Assembly: GCF_041075285.1 (NCBI RefSeq)
Contig: NZ_CP163512.1
Coordinates: 1,488,001-1,552,000 of the forward strand
DNA length: 64,000 nt
Source: Providencia rettgeri
GTDB taxonomy: Bacteria; Pseudomonadota; Gammaproteobacteria; Enterobacterales; Enterobacteriaceae
Direction of reading: 5' to 3'
Positions 25,679-35,770 of the stretch are shown in pieces. The position numbers and the translations under genes are program-made. Under the pieces are notes generated by a model. That model saw only the letters and a list, made by a program, of their open reading frames with translations, searched no databases and was not told the DNA's origin. The number at the start of each line of letters is the position of its first letter. The first letter of the stretch is position 1.

Positions 25679-26425
25679 TTAACGGCTACCTAAAATAACT
25701 GAGTTTTCAGGGCTGTCGATACATACAAGAGCTACTTTGTCTGGTGTAATGTTGACATTACCAGTCGAATTTAATGAACGCAAAATAGCATCTGATGTTG
25801 CTTCACCGCCTTCACCTGTAGGGGCAACGGACATATCTACAGCACTTGTCACCTTGTATGTTCCTGCTGGAGCAGTTGTGACAGATACATAATCCCACTG
25901 ATTACCGACCTGTGAAATAATATTACGGCACTGATCTTGGTTTAACCCATTTATCTCAACGACAAAGCCTTTAAGTCCAGTATCAGTTTGGCCTGCTGCT
26001 GTTTTCGCACCACCAATATTGACAAAGTCATTCGAAATACCGTTACGCGCTTCATCAATCGATAATTTACCTAATTGAACAAGACGTGCTACGGCTTCTT
26101 TTGCCTCTCCCGTCTTCCTGATGTTATCGACGGTATATCCACTCGCGGCACCTGTTGATACTGGGTATCCAGAAGCGCGCTGATAAGCATCTTTCATTGC
26201 AACACGAATGGTGTTGGTATTGCTAACAACATCAGATACTGCACGGCTATCAAAGGCACGTTGTGCCAGTACTACAACCCCCGCAGCAATTGTCCCAATA
26301 ATACCAAGAACAATGATAATTTCTAATAATGTCATTCCTCTTTGTTTTTTGGCTTCATGGTGTTTACGGACTTTTTGTAGCAGTTTCATTTTTAAATTTT
26401 GTGTCTGTTGATAGACTTTAAACAT
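25679..26425 (-). CDS. Class IVb major prepilin, TcpA/CofA/LngA family
   Basis: 248 residues. A 30-residue basic leader ends KKQRG and is followed by MTLLEIIIVLGIIG, with Met1 and Glu5 of the mature protein as in TcpA. The next segment, AGVVVLAQRAFDSRAV, is also very close to TcpA/CofA. Two cysteines, DQCRNI and ALVCID, match the D-region disulfide of class IVb pilins. GAGGA lies seven bases before the ATG. First gene of the operon. Confidence 0.92.
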   Translation of the reverse strand: MFKVYQQTQNLKMKLLQKVRKHHEAKKQRGMTLLEIIIVLGIIGTIAAGVVVLAQRAFDSRAVSDVVSNTNTIRVAMKDAYQRASGYPVSTGAASGYTVDNIRKTGEAKEAVARLVQLGKLSIDEARNGISNDFVNIGGAKTAAGQTDTGLKGFVVEINGLNQDQCRNIISQVGNQWDYVSVTTAPAGTYKVTSAVDMSVAPTGEGGEATSDAILRSLNSTGNVNITPDKVALVCIDSPENSVILGSR

Positions 26426-27024
26426 AGGTATTCCTCAAGAATTTAATCTGATTTGATTTATTTTATTTATTTCAAACTTTACATTACACGTTACAACTAT
26501 AATAACTAAACTAATAACTCTATTGACTAATTAAGTTCCTTATAACTTCCTTTCGTTGAAGTAATTATTAATTTAAATTATTTTCCAGTCAACACGGTTT
26601 TATTATTGTAATTATTTTTCACGTAAACAAATCGTAATTATCATTAACTTTATTTTAATATTTCATACAACGACTATATCGCACACATATATATTTAATA
26701 CATCAGCCGTATGTATTACCTCGCCAATTAGGATTATTCCTAATGTTATTTTTAATTAAAGAAACATTCTCTTACATTATTTATTCTAAATCACTCATTG
26801 CAACCATATACAAATAAGTAATATTAATATATTTTACACTATATTCGACTAAATACCCTTATTTGGGGTAATAAATGCTTGTCAAATACAATTTATTAAG
26901 CTTACTTGAAGTTGTAAGCAAAATTGTAAGCTAGAATTTAGTCGAACTACTACTTTTACTAATTAATATCGCTATAGCTATACTAAGGTTTGTAGGCAAA
27001 TAGCACTGATATGAGATTATAAAT
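26426..27024. other. AT-rich control region upstream of the pilus operon
   Basis: About 600 bases without a gene. It must hold the pilin promoter (leftward) and the promoter of the small gene at 27025. TTGTAAGC occurs twice, 12 bases apart (26912 and 26924), and GCTTAC pairs with GTAAGC nearby. The high AT content suggests H-NS silencing. I do not see a clear sigma-70 promoter. Confidence 0.5.
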
Positions 27025-27276
27025 ATGGCATACTCTAAATTAGCATTTACTGGCACATCGTTTACATCTAACCATGAATCCACACTTACTTCTAAAAAAG
27101 AGAGAGCAATTAAACCTGATTTAAAAAAAGCAAAGTTAATACAAGTTCCAATGATATATATTGATGCGTTTGAAAATATCAAAAGTGAAGGCTACACATC
27201 GTTATCATTCTCTTCTTATCTTATAGAGGCATTGAAGGAAAAAATTATTTGTGATGTTTCTCGATTAGATTCATAA
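27025..27276 (+). CDS. Small ribbon-helix-helix-like protein, possible regulator
   Basis: 83 residues. After a polar N-terminus, the part LIQVPMIYIDAFENIKSEGY (about 38-57) followed by a second helix (SFSSYLIEALKEKII) suggests the strand-helix-helix of RHH DNA-binding proteins, similar to conjugation or plasmid repressors. It is followed by a good terminator and transcribed away from the pilus operon. It is the only candidate regulator beside the pilin promoter. Family not identified; the ribosome site is weak. Confidence 0.5.
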   Translation: MAYSKLAFTGTSFTSNHESTLTSKKERAIKPDLKKAKLIQVPMIYIDAFENIKSEGYTSLSFSSYLIEALKEKIICDVSRLDS

Positions 27277-27304
27277 GCTATATTGACTTACAGAGTATAA
27301 CATA

Positions 27305-27350
27305 AAAAGATCGCGTATCTCATATTTAATGAAATACGCGATTTTTTTTA
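27305..27350 (+). terminator. Rho-independent terminator after small RHH-like gene
   Basis: ATCGCGTAT...ATACGCGAT forms a strong stem with a short loop (27310-27342), followed directly by eight T residues. It lies about 30 bases after the stop. Confidence 0.85.
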
Positions 27351-27400
27351 TTCTTCAATTACAATAACAATTAAACTAAATAAGTTACAGTTCTTTTAAT

Positions 27401-27664
27401 TTAACGATAGCCTCGACGATGATTTGCTGATGACCAACTGTATGTTGTATCACTAGGTGCTAATTTATCTTTTTTTTGCTGAGCCCTTAGTTTCTTTGCT
27501 TCTTTATCCACTTCTTTGGATATTTCAGAAATAATTTCCTTTTTGACTTTAGCTTGTTCAGCATTGGTTAATTCACGCTCTAGCTTTTTACGTTCTTGCG
27601 CCAACCGTGTTCGAACGCGGTTTTTTTGTGTTTCTGTCATTTCTTGGATAGTTAACATTTTCAT
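27401..27664 (-). CDS. Small charged coiled-coil protein, unknown
   Basis: 87 residues from ATG 27664, which has AAGGGG seven bases upstream. Nearly the whole sequence is a charged helix (about 10-70, rich in Lys, Glu, Arg), with a polar Ser/Arg tail. No known domain. It could be a structural or nucleic-acid-binding accessory protein of the adjacent pilus island or a small housekeeping gene; nothing decides. Not the same strand as the RHH-like gene. Confidence 0.45.
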   Translation of the reverse strand: MKMLTIQEMTETQKNRVRTRLAQERKKLERELTNAEQAKVKKEIISEISKEVDKEAKKLRAQQKKDKLAPSDTTYSWSSANHRRGYR

Positions 27665-27850
27665 TGACCGCCCCTTACTCATGTTTCATTACCATAATTC
27701 AATATATCACCACTGATAACCCTATAACATAAAAAACTGAGCTTCTTTGCAATATCATCACCTTAATTGATTTAGCATTGGCTGCAAAAATGCAGAATTA
27801 AGCGTATAGTGTTGCCCATTGCCTACTTAAATGAACCTATTGTCATCATT

Positions 27851-28948
27851 ATGGAATTAATCCCTTCACATCAAAATATTTGCCAGATACTTATTTCTGA
27901 CACGCCCCTCATCGATGTTCGTGCCCCCATAGAATTTCAGCAAGGGGCAATGCCCACAGCGATAAATCTCCCATTGATGAATAATGAAGAACGCGCCGCA
28001 GTGGGTACTTGTTATAAGCAACATGGATCACATAAAGCCGTTGAACTTGGTCATCAATTAGTGAGTGGTGAAATAAAAGCGAGTCGGATTGCTGCCTGGC
28101 AAGCGGCATGCCAGCAATTTCCAAATGGCTTTATTTGTTGTGCCCGTGGTGGCATGCGTTCTCATATTGTACAAGCATGGCTCAAAGAAAGCGGTATTGA
28201 CTACCCGTTAATTAGCGGAGGATATAAGGCTCTTCGGCAAACAACCATTGATGCCATTAATCAGTTATCCCAACGCCCAACTATTTTAATTGGTGGATGT
28301 ACAGGAAACGGCAAAACAGCGCTTGTCCACAACCTAGCGAATGGTATTGATTTAGAGGGGCTAGCCCACCACCGCGGTTCTTCGTTTGGACGTACATTGC
28401 AAGAACAATTTCCTCAGGCGACCTTCGAAAATCATCTCGCGATCGAAATGCTGAAAAAAGCCCCAAACCATACGCGCTGGGTTCTGGAGGATGAGGGCCG
28501 AACCATTGGGACCAACAGCCTTCCTGTCACATTACGGGCTCAAATGGAAAAAGCCACTATCGCCGTGATTGATGACCCTTTTGAGTTGCGTCTTGAACGG
28601 CTTAAACATGAATATTTTGACCAAATGACCGATAACTTTATTGGCGCATATGGTGAAGAGATGGGATGGCATCACTACAGTGAATACTTGCACCACGGTT
28701 TATTTGCTATTCGCAAGCGCTTAGGATCTCGTCGTGCCTCAGAACTCACGGCGCTATTAGATGCCGCTTTAGTTCATCAACGCGCTACGGGTGAAACTCG
28801 AGCACATTTTTCATGGTTGTGCCCATTACTGAATGAATATTATGACCCTATGTACCGCTATCAACTGAGTCATAAACAAAACCGTATTGTTTTTCAGGGG
28901 ACTTATCAAGAGGTTGAACAATGGCTAAATACGGTTAATCAATGTTAA
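27851..28948 (+). CDS. selU: tRNA 2-selenouridine synthase (MnmH/YbbB)
   Basis: 365 residues from ATG 27851; the frame opens earlier but alignment with E. coli YbbB supports MELIPSHQN. The N-terminal rhodanese domain has [13 protein letters not shown] with the active cysteine near residue 97. A P-loop follows ([10 protein letters not shown], about 139-148). It replaces sulfur by selenium in mnm5s2U34 of tRNA Lys, Glu and Gln through a geranylated intermediate, using selenophosphate. Its conserved segments [20 protein letters not shown] and [12 protein letters not shown] are clear. Single-gene unit. Confidence 0.95.
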   Translation: MELIPSHQNICQILISDTPLIDVRAPIEFQQGAMPTAINLPLMNNEERAAVGTCYKQHGSHKAVELGHQLVSGEIKASRIAAWQAACQQFPNGFICCARGGMRSHIVQAWLKESGIDYPLISGGYKALRQTTIDAINQLSQRPTILIGGCTGNGKTALVHNLANGIDLEGLAHHRGSSFGRTLQEQFPQATFENHLAIEMLKKAPNHTRWVLEDEGRTIGTNSLPVTLRAQMEKATIAVIDDPFELRLERLKHEYFDQMTDNFIGAYGEEMGWHHYSEYLHHGLFAIRKRLGSRRASELTALLDAALVHQRATGETRAHFSWLCPLLNEYYDPMYRYQLSHKQNRIVFQGTYQEVEQWLNTVNQC

Positions 28949-29012
28949 AAAGTCCATCTGTAAAGTCAGCGAAAAAAGCAGCCGTATTGATAAAAGTAAA
29001 GTCAAATACCCG

Positions 29013-29657
29013 TTATTTTTTAATGACTAATTCTGTAACACCTTGATAGATAAGCCTTGTTGACAATGTGCCTAATATTAACCCGACGACTTTCCCCACG
29101 ACTTTATGTATTCGTGAGTAGGTTCTTCTGACGGATAAAAGAGAAAATGTTTGGCAAAGAATAATTCGCCATATCAATGAAGCTAACACTATGCCTAGCC
29201 AGATCACTAATTTTGTCCATAAGGGCGTCGAAGGGGAAATTGTGGTTGAGAAAATACTCATAAAAAACAGCACAGTTTGCGGGTTTGACAGATCGGAAAT
29301 TAAGCCACGCCGAAAATATACACCTTTCGGAAACCGCTCCGTGATATTTTCCGTGGATAAATTAAGTTGAGTTTTATTTTTAAAAACACTAATCGCGTAA
29401 TAAAGTAAATATAATCCACCCACTATTTTCATTAACGCAAACAAAGCCCCAAATTCAGACATTAAGGTCACAAGCCCAAATAAGCCTAATCCTGAATATA
29501 TCGCATTCCCTAAAACAACCCCATAACCGCAGGTCAGCCCAGCCTTTTTCCCTGAGCTGAGTGTCGTTTGTACAACGATAAATAAATTTGCACCTGGATT
29601 AAAAAACGTCAATATAAATAAAAATAGAGTGATAATTATGCTGTGTAACGGATCCAT
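29013..29657 (-). CDS. LysE/RhtC-family amino-acid exporter
   Basis: A 214-residue inner-membrane protein with six hydrophobic segments and the LysE-family signature NPGANLFIVVQTTLSSG (about 20-36) and LSNPQTVLFFMSIF (about 124-137). Closest in feel to the RhtC threonine exporter group, but the substrate is unknown. Single gene, convergent with selU. Confidence 0.85.
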   Translation of the reverse strand: MDPLHSIIITLFLFILTFFNPGANLFIVVQTTLSSGKKAGLTCGYGVVLGNAIYSGLGLFGLVTLMSEFGALFALMKIVGGLYLLYYAISVFKNKTQLNLSTENITERFPKGVYFRRGLISDLSNPQTVLFFMSIFSTTISPSTPLWTKLVIWLGIVLASLIWRIILCQTFSLLSVRRTYSRIHKVVGKVVGLILGTLSTRLIYQGVTELVIKK

Positions 29658-29771
29658 AATTTTGTCTGCGAAAATTTAGGGTTTTCCATTATAAGCACGA
29701 AATTATCAGCAACTCTATTTAAAAATGCCGATTTACTGCGCAGGATCAGGGTGATTATTCGATATTAGAGG

Positions 29772-30233
29772 CTATTGACTTAATGTTTTTTTCCGTTGCA
29801 ACAGCCATTTGTCTAATTCATTCGCAAATTGCTGACGATCTCGCTGATTTAAACTTGCAGGGCCGCCAGTTTGCACACCACTTGCTCGCATGGTATCCAT
29901 AAAATCACGAATATTCAGACGCTCTCGAATGGTAGCATTGCTGTAACGCTCACCTCGAGGGTTTAATGCAGCAGCGCCCTTTTCCATGACCTCTGCAGCA
30001 AGAGGAATATCCGCCGTGATCACTAAATCCCCATTTTGCGCACGGCGAACGATTTCGTTATCCGCAACATCAAAACCAGCGGAAACTTGCAATGTCTTTA
30101 AAAAACGCGATGGCGGAACCGATAAGCGTTGGTTGGCAACAAATGTAATTTGCACATTTTCTCTATCTGCTGCACGGTATAAAACCTCTTTGATAACTTT
30201 AGGACACGCATCCGCATCAACCCATATTTCCAT
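29772..30233 (-). CDS. yaiI: YaiI/YqxD family protein (UPF0178)
   Basis: 153 residues from ATG 30233 ([11 protein letters not shown]). Contains the family's [35 protein letters not shown] and [11 protein letters not shown] segments and the typical end [18 protein letters not shown]. The fold is PIN-like, with conserved aspartates suggesting nuclease activity, but the substrate is not known. A single gene. Confidence 0.92.
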   Translation of the reverse strand: MEIWVDADACPKVIKEVLYRAADRENVQITFVANQRLSVPPSRFLKTLQVSAGFDVADNEIVRRAQNGDLVITADIPLAAEVMEKGAAALNPRGERYSNATIRERLNIRDFMDTMRASGVQTGGPASLNQRDRQQFANELDKWLLQRKKTLSQ

Positions 30234-30484
30234 TATTTTATCCAAAAAATTAGCGATATATTATGGGTATATCATAACATGATAATAGCTAGAAAAAGTA
30301 CCGAAGTGATTTGAGGAGAGTTTGATTACAAGTTACATCAACCAAGCTTACTATTGATAATATTAACAATTAATCTGAATAGATATAGTGATAATACAGG
30401 CTGATTAAGCAAGGTAATATCCGAGAAATTGGAAAAATTAGAGTATTGCCCACAAATCAATGCGAGCAATTTTTTGCAAAAAAA

Positions 30485-31510
30485 TCAGATTAATGAATTG
30501 AATGTTTGCTTCAGTTTTTCAATATCTTGCTCGGTTGTTGACCAAGATGTACAAAAACGTAAACACGTGGTATCTGCCGTTGGCTGGCAAATCTTACTAA
30601 CTACATAGTGACTTAATATTTTATCACTTAAAGCGTTAGGTAGGATCACAAACACTTGGTTTGACTCGACTGGCGCTAAAAAGCCGAAACCCTTTTCAAT
30701 AAACACGTCCGCAAGTTGGCTAGCAGCACGGTTAATTTGCTGCCCTAATTGAAAATAAAGGTCATTATTAAATAGCGCTTCAAACTGCGCTGCTAATAAC
30801 CACCCTTTAGCTTGTAGACCGCCTTTTTGCTTAATGCTGTAACGAAAATCTGATTTTACCGCCGAGTTTAAGATAACTAAGATTTCCCCTGTAAACGCGC
30901 CAATTTTTGTTCCGCCGATATAAAAAACATCCGTTAACTGCGCGATGTCTTCAATTGTTAAATCACTGAATGAGGACATTAACCCAGATGCTAAACGTGC
31001 TCCGTCCATAAATAACAGTAACCCATTAGCATCACAAATTTCACGCAACGCGACTAATTCTGCTTTGCGATATACAGTGCCGATTTCAGTGGAGTTGCTG
31101 ATATAGACCACTTTAGGTTGAACCGAATGTTCATCAGGATGTTCAGATAATACTTTTTGAATATGGGCTGGAGTCAGTTTACCCGATGCAGATGCAACCG
31201 TAATCACTTTATGGCCAGATGCTTCAATTGCCCCCGTTTCATGCGTATCAATATGACCACCCACAACCGAGATCACCCCTTGATGAGGACGTAAAATATG
31301 GGCGAGGGTCGTTAAATTGGTGATCGTTCCTCCATTAAAGAAATGAATATCCGCACTAGGCTGCCCAATACGACGTTTAATTTGCTCTGCCACTTGCTTG
31401 CACAGGTTATCTGTGCCGTAACCCGTAAAACGTTTCCCGGTTAAATCATTCAATGCTTTCATCACTTCAGGATGCGCAATTTCATTATAATCATTGGTAA
31501 AGCTGTACAT
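30485..31510 (-). CDS. Threonine aldolase-like PLP enzyme (beta-eliminating lyase family)
   Basis: 341 residues, fold type I PLP enzyme. The PLP lysine is in DVFYIGGTKIGAF (Lys202), the ring-stacking histidine region is GGHIDTHETGAIE, and the cofactor aspartate is in LFMDGARLASG (Asp169). This matches low-specificity L-threonine aldolase, which splits threonine to glycine and acetaldehyde. The starting motif SFTNDYNEIAHPEV resembles a branch often annotated simply as threonine aldolase, so it may not be the LtaE orthologue. Start has GAAGGTG eight bases upstream. Confidence 0.82.
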   Translation of the reverse strand: MYSFTNDYNEIAHPEVMKALNDLTGKRFTGYGTDNLCKQVAEQIKRRIGQPSADIHFFNGGTITNLTTLAHILRPHQGVISVVGGHIDTHETGAIEASGHKVITVASASGKLTPAHIQKVLSEHPDEHSVQPKVVYISNSTEIGTVYRKAELVALREICDANGLLLFMDGARLASGLMSSFSDLTIEDIAQLTDVFYIGGTKIGAFTGEILVILNSAVKSDFRYSIKQKGGLQAKGWLLAAQFEALFNNDLYFQLGQQINRAASQLADVFIEKGFGFLAPVESNQVFVILPNALSDKILSHYVVSKICQPTADTTCLRFCTSWSTTEQDIEKLKQTFNSLI

Positions 31511-31805
31511 TAATTCACCTTCCCGTACCCTGTCATATAAATTCTCAGGCAGTAGTTATAGGTGTATCCCTTTCTTTATTCAATACTATTTTTTCTTCAT
31601 CTAGATACTTTTTAGGCTAATTAATTTTTTATTATCTAAAATTTCATTCCCTCGTTATTAAGTTTTTATTTAACACAAACAGCTTAGATTTATCTCAGCC
31701 ATGTCACCAAAATATGCATAAAATAGATCATCACATTCGTGATGCCATTTAATCATTTTTTTACTATTCAAGGAGCGAAATTAGCGCATGTTAGCTAACA
31801 AGTGA
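31511..31805. other. Intergenic region between threonine aldolase-like gene and alkB
   Basis: About 295 AT-rich bases with no gene. No specific structure recognised; it must contain the promoter of the threonine aldolase-like gene. Confidence 0.4.
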
Positions 31806-32456
31806 TTATTGTGAACGACGAAATGTCAGGTTAAAACGATATGGCCCCAGTCGTGGGTGTTCTCCTGCTTTTATCGCGCGAATACCGTGATAATTTAAAC
31901 GCGATTTCCCCCCCCAAACCAGAACATCCCCATGCTCCAGTGTAAGCCCTATTTTAGCCGCTTCACGTGTGGCACCGCCAAAATCAAACACCGCGGGTAA
32001 TCCCAGTGAAAATGACACAATAGGTTGTGAAAAATCAACTTCATCTTTATCTTGATGCAGGGATAGTTTAGTCCCAATTGCGTAGCGATTAATCAGACAC
32101 GCATCGGGTTCAAAATTCAAAAAACCTGCCCTTTCTGCTGCTTGTTGGGCTAGGTCGCGAAAGATTGTCGGCATGGGTTGCCATGGCTTATTTGTGACAG
32201 GGTCACTTTTAACGTAACGATACCCTTTTTTATCAGTCACCCACCCCCAGTCACCACAATTACTCATCGCAACTGACATTCGATACCCACCGGGTGTTTC
32301 CATATTTCGCAATGGTGTCAGTGAAAGAATGTCAGTTAAGGATTGTATTAACCCATCACTTTGCCCCAACAAAAAACCCTTTAAGAGGTATGCATCAGGT
32401 GCAATTTCAATGGTGTTTTCATCATCAGAAAATAGCATAGGCAACATTACACTCAT
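31806..32456 (-). CDS. alkB: AlkB DNA/RNA dealkylating dioxygenase
   Basis: 216 residues. An Fe(II)/2-oxoglutarate dioxygenase that removes methyl groups from 1-methyladenine and 3-methylcytosine. Iron ligands: His134 and Asp136 in SLHQDKDE, His190 in RLNYHGIR. 2-oxoglutarate arginines are in RLGPYRFNLTFRRSQ. The nucleotide lid contains SNCGDWGWVTDKKGYRY. Length matches E. coli AlkB. It is not linked to ada here (ada is 22 kb away). Confidence 0.95.
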   Translation of the reverse strand: MSVMLPMLFSDDENTIEIAPDAYLLKGFLLGQSDGLIQSLTDILSLTPLRNMETPGGYRMSVAMSNCGDWGWVTDKKGYRYVKSDPVTNKPWQPMPTIFRDLAQQAAERAGFLNFEPDACLINRYAIGTKLSLHQDKDEVDFSQPIVSFSLGLPAVFDFGGATREAAKIGLTLEHGDVLVWGGKSRLNYHGIRAIKAGEHPRLGPYRFNLTFRRSQ

Positions 32457-32559
32457 TAATTTCGGCTGCGATTGTGCATAATACGCGGTCTAAAGTCATT
32501 TTACCGCGCTTTATATGCCAACTTTACGAATGTTTATCTTACCCCTTAAATTTTCAGCC

Positions 32560-34617
32560 CTATTGTGTAAATTGGAACGGCAAAGGCATTTGCAAACGCT
32601 CAAACTTGTCACATAAATAGACCAGTCGCAATAGGCTCTCTGGGGGAATATCCCCCGCAGCCGTTAATACTTTAATCTGGTTTGCCAGCCATAGTGTTCC
32701 GAGATCCTCAAGGGTTCTGACAACACCGTTTATCTCCCCTTGTTGCGCAGCAGAAAGTTGTTGTCTTCCCGTGCAGGCTTGGGTCTCTAAAACCGACAAA
32801 ATGGGGCGAACCAGTTGGCTAGCAAGGGGGATTTCAGGCACAAATGTGTTGCTCGTTTGCTGTTTTTTCTCCATGTACTCGATGATTTTATTGACAAATC
32901 CTGAGCGTTGTTTTTTGCGTGGAGTAGATTCAAAATCAAGGTAAAATAACTCAATATTTTGCCCTTTATTCAACCACAATGTCTTAGGGACCAACTGAAT
33001 ACCTTGTACCGCGTGGTTGACCATAACACTCACCGCGGCAATGGGCCATTTTTCCTTGGTGATAAACCGTAACTCGTCAATTTTATGGTTTTGGTTTCCT
33101 TCCCAGTTTAACCGCAAAAATGCCCTGTTTTTTTCGCTATCCGATACCGCCCATACAATACATTGTTCAACCTCATCCCAGTATAACTGTTCATAGTCCG
33201 CAATATGTAAAATAAGAGGGTGATAACTATTTTCATTAGATAAGTTTGAAAGATAATCGCTAGCCCCTTGCCAATGGGTAAACCCCATCTCTGCTTGAAG
33301 CCGTTGGTAATCCTCATTCGTTAACATTTTTTGACCGTCATTTTGCGCAAAACTGTCGCCATTTGCCGATAATTTGCCTTCATCCGAAAGCCGAGGAGCA
33401 TGCAATTTAAACGGGGCCCGCATCAAATTATCTGCCGTCTGCTTCCAAATGGACAACGTTTGCCAGACATTAGCGCGACTGAACATCGGGTCAAGACGAT
33501 TTGCACGCCCTTGTGTGCATTGAATAATTTTCTTTTCTTGTTTATCCCAAAAGCTAAATGTTGCGCCAATCGCGCCGCTTTGTGTTTGCCACCAATTTGC
33601 ATCAATTGGAATTAAATCGAGTACTGATGCTTGGTCGGTATATTGTCGACGCTGTATCCCTTTCAAAATCACGAAGCGTGTTTCATCAGCCGTTAAAAGT
33701 TGCTGTAAATAAGCAGAAATTTCGGCGATTAACCGCAAAACTTGCCCTTCATCCATCGTGAAGTGCTTGTCGGCGAGCAACTTAACCTGTTGGCTGAGCG
33801 TTTTCAAATAATTGGCTAACCGTGGCAAACCTTCTGCTTTTGCCGACATATTCAATAAATGCAATTGAGTGGCACTGCTTTGACTAATATGTGACAAGCC
33901 TTGGCGTAGCAAGTCTTGGATAAACTGCGCTATTGTGGTGATAACTGATTTATCATCATCCGTTAATGACAGTGCCGCATCAGGCGTAGGTGCTAAATCC
34001 TCTGGCCACTGCCAAGAAAGCCCATGTTGTGTCAGTAATTTTGCAATTACCGCAAGGTGCATCGCTTTTTGCTGTTTTTCAGGAATAGATGAGAGCATTC
34101 CTTGAAAACCACTGCCTTTAAGGTAAATGATGGGTTCATCATATTCAGTTAATGTGATCTTTAACTGGTGACACTGGTCATCAAAAGCCAAGTCACGCCC
34201 TTGCCATTCCTCTAGCAGGCGGATCGCTAAACGACAATCTGACTTTGCGACCTGTTTAATCACTGAGGCAGGCTCTAACGCTAGCAATTCAGGCAATAAT
34301 GGTTCAGGTTCATAAAGCTTGGATTCACTTTCTATCTCCTGAATATTGGCATTTAATGAATTATGTTGCAGCCAAAGCACCGCCGCCAAAATATGCTTAC
34401 AGCAACTTGATGCACTGCAATTACAGGTTGCTTTTTGCACACCTTGGGCATCTAGCAATACGATTTGCCCATCACTGTTAAATTGCCCCGTCGACAAATC
34501 TATCGGCTTAACTTTTTGGTTTTCCAAATCTTTTCTTGCACGGCGTAATAACCCTACATTTGCAAATACCGCTAATGCATCATCGTCATATTGGTGATAG
34601 ATGGTTTGCCAGCTCAT
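32560..34617 (-). CDS. yehQ: YehQ-like SWIM zinc-finger protein
   Basis: 685 residues from ATG 34617, where the start overlaps the upstream stop (ATGA) and GGAGG precedes it. A SWIM zinc finger of form CxC...CxH is at about residues 65-75 (ATCNCSASSCCKHILAA). The rest is mainly helical and has no further domain I recognise. SWIM fingers bind DNA or proteins. Last gene of a five-gene operon (yehI-L-M-P-Q order as in E. coli), where it could act as recognition or scaffold protein for the VWA/MoxR pair. Confidence 0.8.
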   Translation of the reverse strand: MSWQTIYHQYDDDALAVFANVGLLRRARKDLENQKVKPIDLSTGQFNSDGQIVLLDAQGVQKATCNCSASSCCKHILAAVLWLQHNSLNANIQEIESESKLYEPEPLLPELLALEPASVIKQVAKSDCRLAIRLLEEWQGRDLAFDDQCHQLKITLTEYDEPIIYLKGSGFQGMLSSIPEKQQKAMHLAVIAKLLTQHGLSWQWPEDLAPTPDAALSLTDDDKSVITTIAQFIQDLLRQGLSHISQSSATQLHLLNMSAKAEGLPRLANYLKTLSQQVKLLADKHFTMDEGQVLRLIAEISAYLQQLLTADETRFVILKGIQRRQYTDQASVLDLIPIDANWWQTQSGAIGATFSFWDKQEKKIIQCTQGRANRLDPMFSRANVWQTLSIWKQTADNLMRAPFKLHAPRLSDEGKLSANGDSFAQNDGQKMLTNEDYQRLQAEMGFTHWQGASDYLSNLSNENSYHPLILHIADYEQLYWDEVEQCIVWAVSDSEKNRAFLRLNWEGNQNHKIDELRFITKEKWPIAAVSVMVNHAVQGIQLVPKTLWLNKGQNIELFYLDFESTPRKKQRSGFVNKIIEYMEKKQQTSNTFVPEIPLASQLVRPILSVLETQACTGRQQLSAAQQGEINGVVRTLEDLGTLWLANQIKVLTAAGDIPPESLLRLVYLCDKFERLQMPLPFQFTQ

Positions 34618-35768
34618 TGCATAACCTCCGCTAACCATTCGGCGAAGTGCTCAGGTGTCAAAGCAGCAATATGCATGCCTCTATCTGCCAATTTTTGCGC
34701 AATTTCAGGATCATATACAGGCAATGCATCATCATCTAATGCCGCTAAACCGAGTAATTTTACTTGTTGGCTATGTAGGCGCTGCGTGCAACTCAGTAGA
34801 TGGTTTAATGCCCCACCTTCTTCAAAGTCACTGATCAAACTGATAATCGTACGTTTAGGATTGCGGATCAAACTTTCACAGTAGTGCATCGCTTTGGCTA
34901 TATCGGTTCCGCCCCCTAATTGCACTGTCATTAAGACTTCCACGGGATCCTGAGCTAAGTGGCTTAAATCAACAACTTGTGTATCAAAAACCACTAATGA
35001 AACTCGGACTGTCGGCAGTGCAGCTAAAATACTGGCACACACCGCCGCATACATAATGGAGCTTGCCATTGAGCCACTTTGGTCAACACAGAGAATAACA
35101 TCCCACGGCAAATGCTGTTGCTGACGCGAGTTGAAATACGGTGTTTTGATAACCAACCGTTGATTTTGCACATCATAATTTTTTAAATTTGCCGCAATGG
35201 TTGCACGCCAATCAAAATTACGGCTATTTGGAATTAACGAACGACGAAAACGGTTTTTACGACCAGTCAAGGCTTGGCGAAACTGATTGCGCATTTGACT
35301 GAGAATGTCATCCACCACTTTGCGAATAATATTTTTCACCGCATCTCGAGTATCTTCATTCATTTTTCCACGTAAGCTCATTAGCGTTTTCGCTAATGCC
35401 TTTGTCGGCTCCATCGCATTTAGCGCATCGGGGTTTTTAAGCAAGCTATTGATTTCATAACGCTCTAACGCCTGTGATTGCATACGCTCAAACGTACTAT
35501 TGGGAAACAGTTTTCGTGCTTGGTTTAACCAATTAACAGCGGTAAGCTGCGAGGCATCCAACGAACCATGACGCCCACTTTCTTGTCGTAATCCACGTCG
35601 CTGGTATTCACGGCGATATAGAAAATCCAAGGAACGTTCAATTTTTAGTTCCTCAGCGCTAAATGGGGCTTGCCCTAATGCATTGTCAGCATATTGCCCT
35701 AAAACCAAACGCCAACGTTTGGCAAGTTGCAGTTGTTCTGGTGTCAATGGCGGCTGTTTTTTGCTCAT
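34614..35768 (-). CDS. yehP: YehP-like VWA-domain protein
   Basis: 384 residues from ATG 35768 (MSKKQPPLT; GGAGG upstream within the end of the preceding gene). N-terminal helical region rich in arginine; C-terminal von Willebrand A domain from about 220. The MIDAS metal site is complete: DQSGSM (DxSxS, about 229-234), GGGTDIAKAM, and ISDFEEGG. VWA proteins of this kind are substrates or partners of MoxR AAA+ ATPases, and yehL upstream encodes one. Confidence 0.85.
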   Translation of the reverse strand: MSKKQPPLTPEQLQLAKRWRLVLGQYADNALGQAPFSAEELKIERSLDFLYRREYQRRGLRQESGRHGSLDASQLTAVNWLNQARKLFPNSTFERMQSQALERYEINSLLKNPDALNAMEPTKALAKTLMSLRGKMNEDTRDAVKNIIRKVVDDILSQMRNQFRQALTGRKNRFRRSLIPNSRNFDWRATIAANLKNYDVQNQRLVIKTPYFNSRQQQHLPWDVILCVDQSGSMASSIMYAAVCASILAALPTVRVSLVVFDTQVVDLSHLAQDPVEVLMTVQLGGGTDIAKAMHYCESLIRNPKRTIISLISDFEEGGALNHLLSCTQRLHSQQVKLLGLAALDDDALPVYDPEIAQKLADRGMHIAALTPEHFAEWLAEVMQ

Positions 35769-35770
35769 GG

